DNA of 64,000 nucleotides, taken from assembly GCA_002842735.1 (NCBI GenBank), contig PHEB01000001.1:124001-188000 (forward strand). The letters run 5' to 3'. This DNA is from Alphaproteobacteria bacterium HGW-Alphaproteobacteria-7. GTDB lineage: Bacteria; Pseudomonadota; Alphaproteobacteria; Sphingomonadales; Sphingomonadaceae. Shown here piece by piece: positions 45,761-54,838 of this stretch (within the stretch, counting starts at the first letter, position 1; every line of letters begins with the position of its first letter). The notes beneath the pieces are model-generated. The model did not search any database. It was not told the origin of the DNA and saw only the letters and a list, made by a program, of their open reading frames with translations. Both the position numbers and the translations under genes were made by a program.

Positions 45761-48142
45761 CTAGAACGAACACTCCGCGCCAGATGCCGCGTCATCACGG
45801 GTGATTTCGCTGATCTGGAGCGTGAATGCGCCCTGCGAGGCGAAGTTCAGGTTGCCGCCCGCAGCGCCCAGACAGACGCTGGTCAACACCATTTCGCGCC
45901 AGCCCTTGCCCTCGGCAACCGCCATTGGCTGGGTGATGTCGAACGCGGCGGCGCCTGCGCTGACAGTGACCGACGCGGTCGGGCGCGCGGTCACCTGATA
46001 GGCGATCCGCCACGCCGCGCCGCTGTCCGGCCCGGTCAGCGCCAGCTTCGCGCCGGGCGCAAAGGCGATGCGGCGCGCGTCTTCCTGCGCCTTGCGATCG
46101 ATGCCGGTGGCGGTGATGCCGCTGCCCACACCGCGCAGGTCGGGCAGCAGCGCGTTATCCGCCACAGCCTGCACCTGCATACCGAGCTTCCCGTTTGCAA
46201 ACCACGTCGCGCCGGTATCGATGGTGAGCGCATCGCACGTCTCATCCAGCGGCGCGAGCTGCGCGCTTGCGGTCAGATCAAGCCCATAGCCGCGCGGAAA
46301 CAGCGCGCCTTGGGGCCCGTTGACCGGGGTGCCTTCGCAAGTTGCGGGCCAGCTGAATGACAGCCGCCCCGTGGCCGGGTGCTGACCGAACAGCACATCG
46401 GCCACGCCTGCCCCTTCGCTACCCGGAAGCCATGCGGCGACAAACGCGTCGGCGGCGTTCAATTCGCGGTTCATCCACAGCGGGCGGCCTGAAAGGAACA
46501 CCGCCACCGTCGGCACGCCGCGCTCACGATAGGATTTGATCAGCGCAAGCCCTTCTTCATCGCGAAACGCCAGATCCTTACGGTCACCGACAAATTCGGC
46601 ATAGGGTTCTTCGCCAAACACCACGATCGCAACATCGGGTTTGCCGGTCGAAACGCCATCAACCGCCAGCATCGCCTCACCGCCGACAGCCTTCACGGCG
46701 GCTGCGATCCCGCCATAGATCGAAGTTGCGCCGGGGAAATCAGCCGGGGTCAGATCGCCCCCGCCCTGCCAGGTGATTGTCCACCCGCCCGCCTGCTGCG
46801 CGATGTTGTCTGCCGCGCTGCCTGCCACTTCGATCCGCGCGCCCGGCTTCAGCGGCAACACGCCGTGGTTCTTGAGCAACACCTGCGATTTGGCCACCGC
46901 TTCGCGCGCAATGGCGCGGTGTTCGGGTGAACCCAACAGTTCCCAGCGTCCACCATAGGCGCGCGCCGATGGTTTTACCTCACCATCAAAAATGCCGATT
47001 TGCTGCTTTAATCGCAGCACCCGCAGCACCGCTTCATCCAGCCGCGCCATCGGGATCGCGCCATCCTTGACCTGCGCGGTAAGCGACGCATGGAGCGCCT
47101 TCCAGTCTTCAGGCACCATGTAGACATCGAGACCCGCCAGCAGCGCCTGCGGGCAATCGGAATTGGTGCAGCCGGTGACTTGCCCATGCCCGTTCCAGTC
47201 GCCAACCACCAGGCCCTCAAACCCAAGATTGCCGCGCAACTCGCCGGTCAACAGCGGGCCATTGCCGTGCATCTTGGTGCCATTGATCGAATTGAAGCTG
47301 GCCATCACGCTGGCAACGCCCGCGCCGATTGCGGCAGGATAGGGCGCGGCGTGGATCGCCATCAATTCGGCCAGATCGCCGTTGACATCGCCCTGATCCA
47401 CACCCTGCGCGGTGCCGCCGTCACCAAAGAAATGCTTGGCCGTCGCTGCGACCTTGCCCGCGCCAAGGAACCCCGGTTCGCCCGGGCGGCCTTGCAGCCC
47501 TTCGACCATCGCCGCGCCAAGGCGGCTGACCAGCGCCGGGTCTTCGGAATAGCTTTCGTATGTCCGGCCCCAGCGATCATCCCGCGCCACCGCGATGGTG
47601 GGGGCGAATGTCCAGTCGATCCCGGTTACTTCGATCTCAACCGCCGTCGCCGCGCCGATCCGGCGGATCAGGTCAGTATCGCCGGTCGCGCCCAGCGCGA
47701 TGTTGTGCGGAAAAATGGTCGCGCCGATGATATTGGCATGGCCGTGCACAGCATCGGTCGCCCACACCGCCGGGATAGCCGGTTCACCATCGGGCAGCGG
47801 CGCGGTGGACGCTTCCCAATATGCATCGACCAGCTTGAGCCATTCGGGCGCAGGGGCCTTGTCATCCCCGCCGGGGCCGGAATTGCCGCCATTAAGGATC
47901 GTGCCGAACCGATATTGCCGCACGTCGTCCGGCGTGATTGATCCGATATCGGGCATCACCAGCTGCGCAACCTTGCGTTCAACGCTCATGCGCGCAAGCA
48001 GCGCTTCGGGCGCGTTGGCGCCAGCTTGAACGGCAGCGTTGGTGCCGCTTACTTCGACCGGCGGCGCACCTGCGCATCCCGCCAACAACGCAGCAAGTCC
48101 CACACCGCAGGCCAACCGCCCCAGCAATTGTCGTATCATCAA
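45761..48142 (-). CDS. Glycoside hydrolase family 3 beta-glucosidase, lipoprotein
   Basis: 793 aa. Lipobox LAALLAGCAG. GH3 motifs: WTFAPTIAVARDDRWGRTYE, KHFFGDGGTAQGVDQGD, nucleophile Asp in GLVVGDWNGHGQ, and in the second domain VAKSQVLLKNHGVLPLKPG. Such enzymes release glucose from beta-glucan oligosaccharides in the periplasm. Transcribed with or beside an MFS transporter and LacI regulator; a palindromic operator lies 28 nt upstream of the start. Confidence 0.93.
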   Translation of the reverse strand: MMIRQLLGRLACGVGLAALLAGCAGAPPVEVSGTNAAVQAGANAPEALLARMSVERKVAQLVMPDIGSITPDDVRQYRFGTILNGGNSGPGGDDKAPAPEWLKLVDAYWEASTAPLPDGEPAIPAVWATDAVHGHANIIGATIFPHNIALGATGDTDLIRRIGAATAVEIEVTGIDWTFAPTIAVARDDRWGRTYESYSEDPALVSRLGAAMVEGLQGRPGEPGFLGAGKVAATAKHFFGDGGTAQGVDQGDVNGDLAELMAIHAAPYPAAIGAGVASVMASFNSINGTKMHGNGPLLTGELRGNLGFEGLVVGDWNGHGQVTGCTNSDCPQALLAGLDVYMVPEDWKALHASLTAQVKDGAIPMARLDEAVLRVLRLKQQIGIFDGEVKPSARAYGGRWELLGSPEHRAIAREAVAKSQVLLKNHGVLPLKPGARIEVAGSAADNIAQQAGGWTITWQGGGDLTPADFPGATSIYGGIAAAVKAVGGEAMLAVDGVSTGKPDVAIVVFGEEPYAEFVGDRKDLAFRDEEGLALIKSYRERGVPTVAVFLSGRPLWMNRELNAADAFVAAWLPGSEGAGVADVLFGQHPATGRLSFSWPATCEGTPVNGPQGALFPRGYGLDLTASAQLAPLDETCDALTIDTGATWFANGKLGMQVQAVADNALLPDLRGVGSGITATGIDRKAQEDARRIAFAPGAKLALTGPDSGAAWRIAYQVTARPTASVTVSAGAAAFDITQPMAVAEGKGWREMVLTSVCLGAAGGNLNFASQGAFTLQISEITRDDAASGAECSF

Positions 48143-48169
48143 GCCAGCCCCTCCCTAGGCCGTGTCATT

Positions 48170-48185
48170 TTGAGAACGTTATCAA
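48170..48185. promoter_or_regulatory. Probable LacI-family operator before the GH3 gene
   Basis: TTGAGAACGTTATCAA is a 16-bp palindrome with a central CG and one mismatched pair. The AACGTT centre flanked by TGA/TCA is typical of LacI/GalR operators. It lies 28-43 nt upstream of the GH3 ATG; the LacI gene is two genes upstream. Confidence 0.7.
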
Positions 48186-48230
48186 CTTATGCCGAGCCGC
48201 ACCCGCTTTGGCAAGTATCAAGCGCAAGCT

Positions 48231-49427
48231 TCACGCGCGGCGCATTACGGCGGTGAGCAATGCGGCGCTCATCAGCGACAGGGTCGCAAACAGCACAAAC
48301 AGCGCCGAATAGCCGAAGCTGGGCACCAGCAGCACTGTCAGCCACGGCATCACCATGCCCGGCACGGTGTTGGTAAGGTTGAACAGCCCAAGATCGCGCC
48401 CGCGATGCTGCGGCGCGGGCAGCACGCGCAATGTCTGGCCGGAATGAAGCGCAAGGAAAATCGCCGCCGCAAGTCCGAACAAGACATAGCCAGCAATCGC
48501 CGTTTCCAGCGTGCCTGCCGCCGCCATCACCAGCATCCCGGCAGTGCACAACAGCGCGCAGGCGACCAGCGGCAGTATCGGGCGCGCGTGGCGATCCGAC
48601 CAGCGACCCAGCAACAGCGACAGCGGCACCGCGCAGACCAGCACCATGCTGAAGATATTGGCCGCGCCGTTTTCAGGATAATCGGGCGCCAGCGAACGCA
48701 GCCAATAGAGCAGAAACGCAAACATCCCGCCCTCTGCCACCTGCACCAGCAGCCGCGCGATCCACATCCTTACCACCACCCGGTCACGCAGCCGCAGCGG
48801 ATCGCCTGTCGGCACAACCGGCTGCATCAGCTCACCGCGCACCCGCCCGCCGCCCAGCACCACGGCAGGCAGCACCAGCGCAGTCACCAGCAACGCCACC
48901 AGCCCCAGCCGCGCATCAGGCGGAACCAGCCCCGCAAACGTCACCACCGACCCGGCAATCGCCCCCAGCGCCGGGGCCAGTGCCAATGCCCCGCCCAGCA
49001 CGCCTTTCTGGCTATCGGGGAAGCAATCGCCCGCCCACGCCATCAGCGGGGCGAGCATCAGGTTGAGCGCCACCTGCCACGCCATGATCAGCAGCACCAA
49101 TTCTGCAATCGAATCCGCCCTGCCGATAGCGATCAGCGCCATGTTAGAGGCAATCAGGCCCGCGATAATCCATGGGCGGCGCACCGTGCTGCGGTCGCTG
49201 AGTGCACCCACGGCGATATTGGCAAGACTGGCCATGACCGCGCCCAGAAAGGACACCTGCGCCAACGCGGCGACATCTTCGCCGCCCTGCAATGTGACGA
49301 TCTGCTGCGGCAACAGCACTGTCAGCAACGGGACATAGGCCACCGCGCCCCCTGCGGCAGCAAGCGCGAACAGCACAAGGAACCAGCGCGGCTGGCGTTC
49401 CGGTAAAACGACGAAAGGCGCGATCAA
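48231..49427 (-). CDS. Major facilitator superfamily transporter
   Basis: 398 aa with about 12 hydrophobic segments. Loop ALSDRSTVRRPWIIAG and LLGRWSDRHARPILP match the repeated MFS D-R motif. Given its position between LacI and GH3 genes it probably imports glucose or a short glucan product, an inference from context. Its start overlaps the lacI-type stop by 4 nt. Confidence 0.88.
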   Translation of the reverse strand: MIAPFVVLPERQPRWFLVLFALAAAGGAVAYVPLLTVLLPQQIVTLQGGEDVAALAQVSFLGAVMASLANIAVGALSDRSTVRRPWIIAGLIASNMALIAIGRADSIAELVLLIMAWQVALNLMLAPLMAWAGDCFPDSQKGVLGGALALAPALGAIAGSVVTFAGLVPPDARLGLVALLVTALVLPAVVLGGGRVRGELMQPVVPTGDPLRLRDRVVVRMWIARLLVQVAEGGMFAFLLYWLRSLAPDYPENGAANIFSMVLVCAVPLSLLLGRWSDRHARPILPLVACALLCTAGMLVMAAAGTLETAIAGYVLFGLAAAIFLALHSGQTLRVLPAPQHRGRDLGLFNLTNTVPGMVMPWLTVLLVPSFGYSALFVLFATLSLMSAALLTAVMRRA

Positions 49428-50479
49428 GCCGCGCCCGGCGCAGGTGCGGTGGAGGAACGTTCAACCAGCGCCGCGGCGACTTCGATTACCGTGTCGCTAT
49501 CACTGTCTTCACCGCGCGCAATCAACTGTTCGACCGCGCGTGATACCGTTTCAGCAATCGGCTGATCAATCGCTGTCAGCGGCGGTTGAGAGAAGCGCAC
49601 AATCGGGGTGTTGTCGAAGGAAATCAGCGAAAGATCGCGCGGTACATTCAGCCCGCGATCACGCGCCACTTCGAGCGCGGCCAGCGCCATCTGGTCGCTG
49701 CTGGCGATGATCGCGGTAAGATCGGGGTTGCGAACCAGCAAAGCGCGCGCCGCGCGGGTGCCCGATTCATAGCCGAAATCGCCCACTTCCAGCAGCCCTT
49801 CGCTTGGGATGCCATTATCGCCCAGCGCGCGCCGCCAGCCATCGATGCGCCAGGCGCTAAGGCTATATTGCGATGGCCCCGCGATCATCGCGATGCGGCG
49901 GTGGCCGAGCTCGATCAAGCGGCTGGTGGCGAGATGCGCAGCGCCTTCATCGCCCATCGTCAGCGGGATCCCCGGCCCCGGCGCATTCGATCCGATCCGC
50001 GCAAACGGAATCGCGCGCGCCGCCAGCAATTCGGTAATCAACCGGTTTTCCGAGTGTGGCGGGGTTAGGATCACGCCGTCGGGTTGAAGCGCGGAAATCG
50101 CCGCGCCCAATTCACGTTCGACATGATCGGAATGGGTATCGACCAGTTCGACCATCATCCGGTAGCCATGTTTGGAACAGGTCAAAATCCCGCCCAGCAG
50201 CATCTGGTCAACCCAGTCAGTCCCGCGCCGCTCGCTCCAGTCGGCCAGCGTGCGTTCGCGGTCGTTGATGGCAAGGATGATGTAGGAACGCGACCCGCTC
50301 ATCCGCTGTGCGGCGAGTGAGGGGACGTAGCCCAGCCGTTCAATCGAAGCGCGCACCTTGTCGCGCAATTGCGGGCGCACGTTCGGCCCGCCGTTGACCA
50401 CCCGGCTTACCGTCTGAAGCGAGACGCCCGCATCCCCGGCCACGTCCTTGATCGTGACTGCTTTGCGCACCCGCGCCAT
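49424..50479 (-). CDS. LacI family transcriptional regulator
   Basis: 351 aa. N-terminal HTH and hinge: AVTIKDVAGDAGVSLQTVSR VVNGG then GYVPSLAAQRMSG. Periplasmic-binding-like effector domain with LISFDNTPIVRFSQPPLTAI. Start ATG 50479. Expected to bind the palindrome at 48170 and repress the glucan genes until a sugar effector is present. Confidence 0.92.
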   Translation of the reverse strand: MARVRKAVTIKDVAGDAGVSLQTVSRVVNGGPNVRPQLRDKVRASIERLGYVPSLAAQRMSGSRSYIILAINDRERTLADWSERRGTDWVDQMLLGGILTCSKHGYRMMVELVDTHSDHVERELGAAISALQPDGVILTPPHSENRLITELLAARAIPFARIGSNAPGPGIPLTMGDEGAAHLATSRLIELGHRRIAMIAGPSQYSLSAWRIDGWRRALGDNGIPSEGLLEVGDFGYESGTRAARALLVRNPDLTAIIASSDQMALAALEVARDRGLNVPRDLSLISFDNTPIVRFSQPPLTAIDQPIAETVSRAVEQLIARGEDSDSDTVIEVAAALVERSSTAPAPGAA

Positions 50480-50501
50480 TACGCACCCATTCCCATCTTG
50501 C

Positions 50502-50846
50502 CTACCGCATGCACGCGCGCCCCCGATCGGGATCCTCGGCGCATTGGTAAACCCTGATCCAATCGATTGCGAATTGCGCGGGAAAGCTCTTGGCCGCAAC
50601 CCCCTTGGCGTTGCTTTCTTCTGCCAGGCGTCCGCCCACAGCCAGGTTGGCCATGACATAGAACGGCTGATCGAACGGGGCTGCGGCATTGCCCTTGGCA
50701 CGCGGCGATGCGCTATCCCATTGATCTGCTGTGACAGTCAGATGGACATGGTCATCGACCAGGAACCGGATCAGACCTTCGCCCCATTCGACCGCATAGA
50801 CGTGAAAATCGTCTGACGGCAACGCCCCATCGGGCAGCCCGATGAT
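50502..50846 (-). pseudogene. C-terminal fragment of a GH16 beta-glucanase (laminarinase-like)
   Basis: About 112 residues, LPDGALPSDDFHVYAVEW, FLVDDHVHLTV, FDQPFYVMANLAVGGRL and the terminal FAIDWIRVYQC, match the last part of GH16 laminarinases. The catalytic ExDxxE motif, which lies further upstream in the family, is absent. The fragment is fused in frame to the end of a TonB receptor fragment. Confidence 0.85.
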
Positions 50847-52502
50847 CCCCGCAGCTTTCACCTCGGTTTCAACATAACGCAGGCCGAAATTGCCGATCAG
50901 CTTCCAGCCATTGTTGAAATCGGTGCCGTAATCGATGCGGCCATAGGCGGCCTTGGTGGTTTCAGCCACGGCCGAGATTTCGGGCGTGCAGAGCGGGTCG
51001 CATGGCGTGACCTCGCCCATCACCGCATTGTTGAAGGTGCGGTTGTTCACGCCGAAGAACCGGCCAGGGGTAAAGCCCGGCTCAAACACGGGGACGCCAT
51101 CGACAAACAGCGATGTTGTGCCCGGGGCACCGGGTTGGCAGCCACCCCCCTCGCCCCACGGCAGACAACCCGCGCGGCCTGCCCATGGTGCGGACAGGTT
51201 GCCCCAAGTGCTGAAATTGGTGTCACGCGTTACCCGATCACGATCTGACCAGCGTGCGCCGAACTTGGCAGTCTTGAAGAAGCCTTCGTCGCTGATGTCA
51301 TATTCGGCATCAAACCGCAGGCTGTCGAGTTCACCCTCATTGCGGGCCTTGCTATCGAGCAGGAACCAGAAAAAGGTGTTGTCGCCGCTGCTGAAGAAAT
51401 CGCTGGGCGATCCCGGAGGTGCGAGGAACTGGACTTGCGGGGTGCTGCCGGTGGCATCGATGGCGATGTTGGCCCAGCTGTTCATCACGCCAATGATCGA
51501 ATCCTGCTGCAAATCGGATTCGATCCGCTGCGCTTCGAAGTTGACCCGCAAACGGTCAGAGATATTCCAGTCGACATCGAAGGAAAAATCCTGCGTCTTG
51601 GCATCGGTGGCCCGCTCAAACCGCAGGGTTTCAAACGGAATGCCCCCGCGCCCGCCCGGGTTGGCGAAGGAATCGCCAATCCGCTGACTCAGGATACCGC
51701 GCTGAAAGATGCCGTTCTGGTCGAATTCCCAGGTGCTGCCCGCCGCAGGAACCGGGAACAGCGCGTCATCATTCACCAGTGCGAGCGCGGCAAACTCCTT
51801 GGTGAAGAAGCTGGTTTCGGCGCGCAGCCATTCAAAGGTGACGAGCAGATCGCGATTGGGGGTTTCATACTGAACGACCGCCGACCATGCCTCGCGGTCA
51901 CGTTCCAGATCGGTGGTGCGCACGCCTGCGCCCTTGGGAACAACCACGGAGCCCGGAGGCGGGAAGTTGGTTTCGTCAAAATTGGTGCCTTCAAGGAACC
52001 CGTCGCTGCTCACCGGGCGCACGCGGAAGCAGCCGCCATCCAGCGTCGCAGCGCGATAGCAAGGATCGGTAATCTGCGATGCGTCGGTGCGGCTGACCAG
52101 TTCCGAATTGGCGTAGCCAAGCTGCACACCGATCGACCCGGCATCGTTTTTAAACGTTGTCGAACCGATCAGCGAGAAACCCGGTGACCATTCTTCGGCA
52201 AGATCGCCGTAATTGGCTTCGATCGTGCCCGCGATATGGGTGCCGCGCCGATCAAGCGGTTTGCGGGTGACGAGGTTCACGGTGCCCGCAATCCCGCCTT
52301 CGACCATGTCGGCGGTAAGGTTCTTGAACACCTCGACCCGGCCCAGCAATTCGGGCGAGACATCGTTAAAGCTGAGAACGGTGCCACCCGTGGCGGAGAA
52401 TATGTCGCGGCCGTTCAGTTCCGAACGCACGAACGGCAGACCGCGCACGATCACCCCGGTGCCTTCGACCGAGAAACGGTCAGGATCGGACGGCTTTTCG
52501 AA
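50847..52502 (-). pseudogene. TonB-dependent receptor fragment lacking both ends
   Basis: About 552 residues. Plug-domain signatures are clear (FEKPSDPDRFSVEGTGVIV, RGLPFVRSELNGRDIF, ELLGRVEVFKNLTADMVEG, GIAGTVNLVTRKPLD), followed by much of the barrel to NFGLRYVETEVKAAG. The signal peptide, TonB box and first plug part are missing, and so is the end of the barrel. Nothing upstream can start it except antisense of a halogenase. The parental protein would import a carbohydrate, fitting the neighbouring glucan genes. Confidence 0.88.
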
Positions 52503-52505
52503 ATG

Positions 52506-53807
52506 CTCGCCGCGGTCGGGGGCACGTTCAAGCTGGGCATTCAGTTCGAAAACTGGAACCGCATCGGCGACAGCTACATTCACCCCTTCGGCGCTTATGG
52601 ATACACCATGGGCGGGATTTCGTTTCACCATGTCTGGCACCGCATGGCGAATGCGGGAGACAAGCGCCCGATCCAGGTTTTCAACCTTGAAACAATGGCC
52701 GCCTATTTCGGCAAGTTTGCCCGCACGCAGGATTTCGCGCGCGACGATCTGCCGCCGGTCAATTACGCCTATCACCTCGATGCGACCCGCTATGCCGCTT
52801 TTCTCAGGCGCTTTGCCGAAGCGCGCGGCGTGGTGCGGCAGGAAGGCCGGATCGCCGATGTCGCGCTGGATGGCGAAACCGGGTTTGTTACCACCGTCAC
52901 GCTGGATGATGGGCGGCAATTCGCAGGCGATCTGTTCATCGATTGCTCGGGCTTTCGCGGGCTGCTGATCGAACAGGCTTTGCAGACCGGCTATGATGAC
53001 TGGAGCCATTACCTGCCGTGCAACCGCGCGGTTGCGCTGCCCTGCCAGCGCGATGACGGTAGCCCGCCCCCGCCCTTCACCCGCGCCACCGCACACCGCG
53101 CCGGCTGGCAATGGCAGGTGCCGCTGCAACACCGCAACGGCAATGGGCACGTCTATTGTTCCAGCTTTATGGAGGATCAGGACGCGCTCGACATCCTTGT
53201 CGGCAATATCGCGGGCAAACCGCAGGCTGAGCCGAATTTTCTGCGCTTCGTTACCGGCCGGCGCAAGAAGTTCTGGAACAAGAACGTGGTCGCGCTCGGG
53301 CTGGCGGCGGGGTTCATGGAGCCGCTCGAATCCACTTCGATCCACCTCGTCAATACCGGGATCGACAAGCTGATTTCGCTGTTGTCACTGGATGGCATCA
53401 CACAGGCGCAGGAAGATGCCTTCAACCGCCTGACGGGCCGCGAATATGCCCGCATCCGCGATTTCCTGATCCTGCATTACAACGCGACATCGCGGGACGA
53501 TTCCGACTTCTGGAATTATGTGCGCACGATGGAAGTGCCCGAATCGCTGACCGAGAAGATCGAGATATTCAAAGCCAACGGCCAGATCTTTCGGGAAGAG
53601 GATGAATTATTCACCGAAACCAGCTGGGCAGCGGTGATGATGGGCCAGGGAATCGCGATGGGCGGGCATAATGCGATGGCCGACGCGCTTGATCCGGCCA
53701 AGACCCGCGAGGAAGCCGACGAGATGGAGAAATCGATCCGCTATCTGGTGCAGCACATGCCGGGGCACGGCGATTATGTGGCGCGGTATTGCCCGGCGGC
53801 GACGTAA
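52506..53807 (+). pseudogene. Flavin-dependent tryptophan halogenase-like gene without its N-terminus
   Basis: About 433 residues from AAVGGTFKLGIQFENW through FHHVWHRMANAG, DLFIDCSGFRGLLIEQAL, the halogenase signature GWQWQVPLQ, and GFMEPLESTSIHLV. The first ~75-80 residues, including the GxGxxG FAD-binding motif, are lacking: sequence to the left is antisense of the TonB receptor fragment. The track ORF start at 52236 is therefore artificial. In related bacteria this gene type commonly accompanies TonB receptors. Confidence 0.87.
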
Positions 53808-53850
53808 CGCGCCGCACGGCATCGGCAAGCAGTCGGAAGGGCCGAGGGTT

Positions 53851-54837
53851 TCAAGGAGCCGAGCGTGGCGGACACGCTTCGGCCAGCAGTAGCAGGAATT
53901 GCCCTGCGCTATCGGCCCACCGCGCGCGCGGTTCCCACCCGGCGCTCGCCAACAGCATCTGGGCCGAACGGCGGGTGAACTTGTGGCTGTTTTCAGTGTG
54001 GATGCTTTCCCCGCTGCGAAGCGTAAAGCGCTGCCCGCTGATCGTAAACGTCATGTCAGCGGCGGCGATCAAGTGCATTTCGATCCGCGCAAATGTGTCG
54101 TTCCAACGCGCTTCGTGGCGGAATTGGTCGACCGGAATATCGCCCGCAAGCTCCCGGTTGATCCGGGTCAGCAGGTTGCGGTTGAACGCTGCCGTGACAC
54201 CCGCCGCATCATCATAGGCGGCCTTCAACAGCGCCTCGTCCTTGACCAGATCCATGCCGATCAACAGCAGCGCGCCTTCACCCAGCGTTTCGCGCATCGA
54301 ACGCAGCAGATCAGTGGCAGTGCGCGCGATCATGTTGCCGATGGTCGATCCGGGGAAAAAGCCGAGCTTGGGCAGGTCTGCAACCGCGCCGGGCAATTCA
54401 ACCCGGCGCATGAAATCAGCCTCAACCGGGTAAACCGGAAGGCCCGGAAACTTAGCCGCCAGATCAGCCGCCGCCGCGCGCAGAAAATCGCCTGCAATAT
54501 CGAGCGGAACATAGGCCGATGGCGCAATCGCGGATAATAGCAGCGGAGTCTTGACCGAAGAGCCAGAGCCAAACTCCACCACCGCCCGCCCCGGCCCGAT
54601 CAGATCGGCCATCGCGCCCGCGCGCTCGGTCAGGATTTCGGTTTCGGCGCGGGTCGGGTAATATTCGGGCTGCTGGGTGATATCTTCAAACAGTTGCGAT
54701 CCCGCATCATCATAGAACCAGCGCGCCGGGATTGCTTTTTGCGGTTCGGCCAGCCCCGCCAACACGTCTGCCCGGAAGGCGCGATCAACCCCGGCGGAAT
54801 CGCGCTCAACCAGCTTCAGCCCTGTATTCGTCGTCAT
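53851..54837 (-). CDS. egtD: L-histidine N-alpha-methyltransferase EgtD
   Basis: 328 aa. Makes hercynine (trimethylhistidine), first step of ergothioneine synthesis. FYDDAGSQLFEDITQQPEYYPTR-type N-terminus (FEDITQQPEYYPTRAE), SAM motif VVEFGSGSSVKTPLLL, FFPGSTIGNM and IHTENSHKFTRR. AAGG 9 nt before ATG 54837 supports that start, 2 nt after the egtB stop; ATG 54846 overlaps egtB and is possible. Confidence 0.94.
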   Translation of the reverse strand: MTTNTGLKLVERDSAGVDRAFRADVLAGLAEPQKAIPARWFYDDAGSQLFEDITQQPEYYPTRAETEILTERAGAMADLIGPGRAVVEFGSGSSVKTPLLLSAIAPSAYVPLDIAGDFLRAAAADLAAKFPGLPVYPVEADFMRRVELPGAVADLPKLGFFPGSTIGNMIARTATDLLRSMRETLGEGALLLIGMDLVKDEALLKAAYDDAAGVTAAFNRNLLTRINRELAGDIPVDQFRHEARWNDTFARIEMHLIAAADMTFTISGQRFTLRSGESIHTENSHKFTRRSAQMLLASAGWEPRARWADSAGQFLLLLAEACPPRSAP

Positions 54838-54838
54838 C

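Noticed and set aside
50502-53345. Track ORF of 947 aa read as one protein
   Set aside because: Its first ~280 residues are antisense of the tryptophan halogenase, and the remainder joins a TonB receptor middle to a GH16 end; reported as fragments instead.
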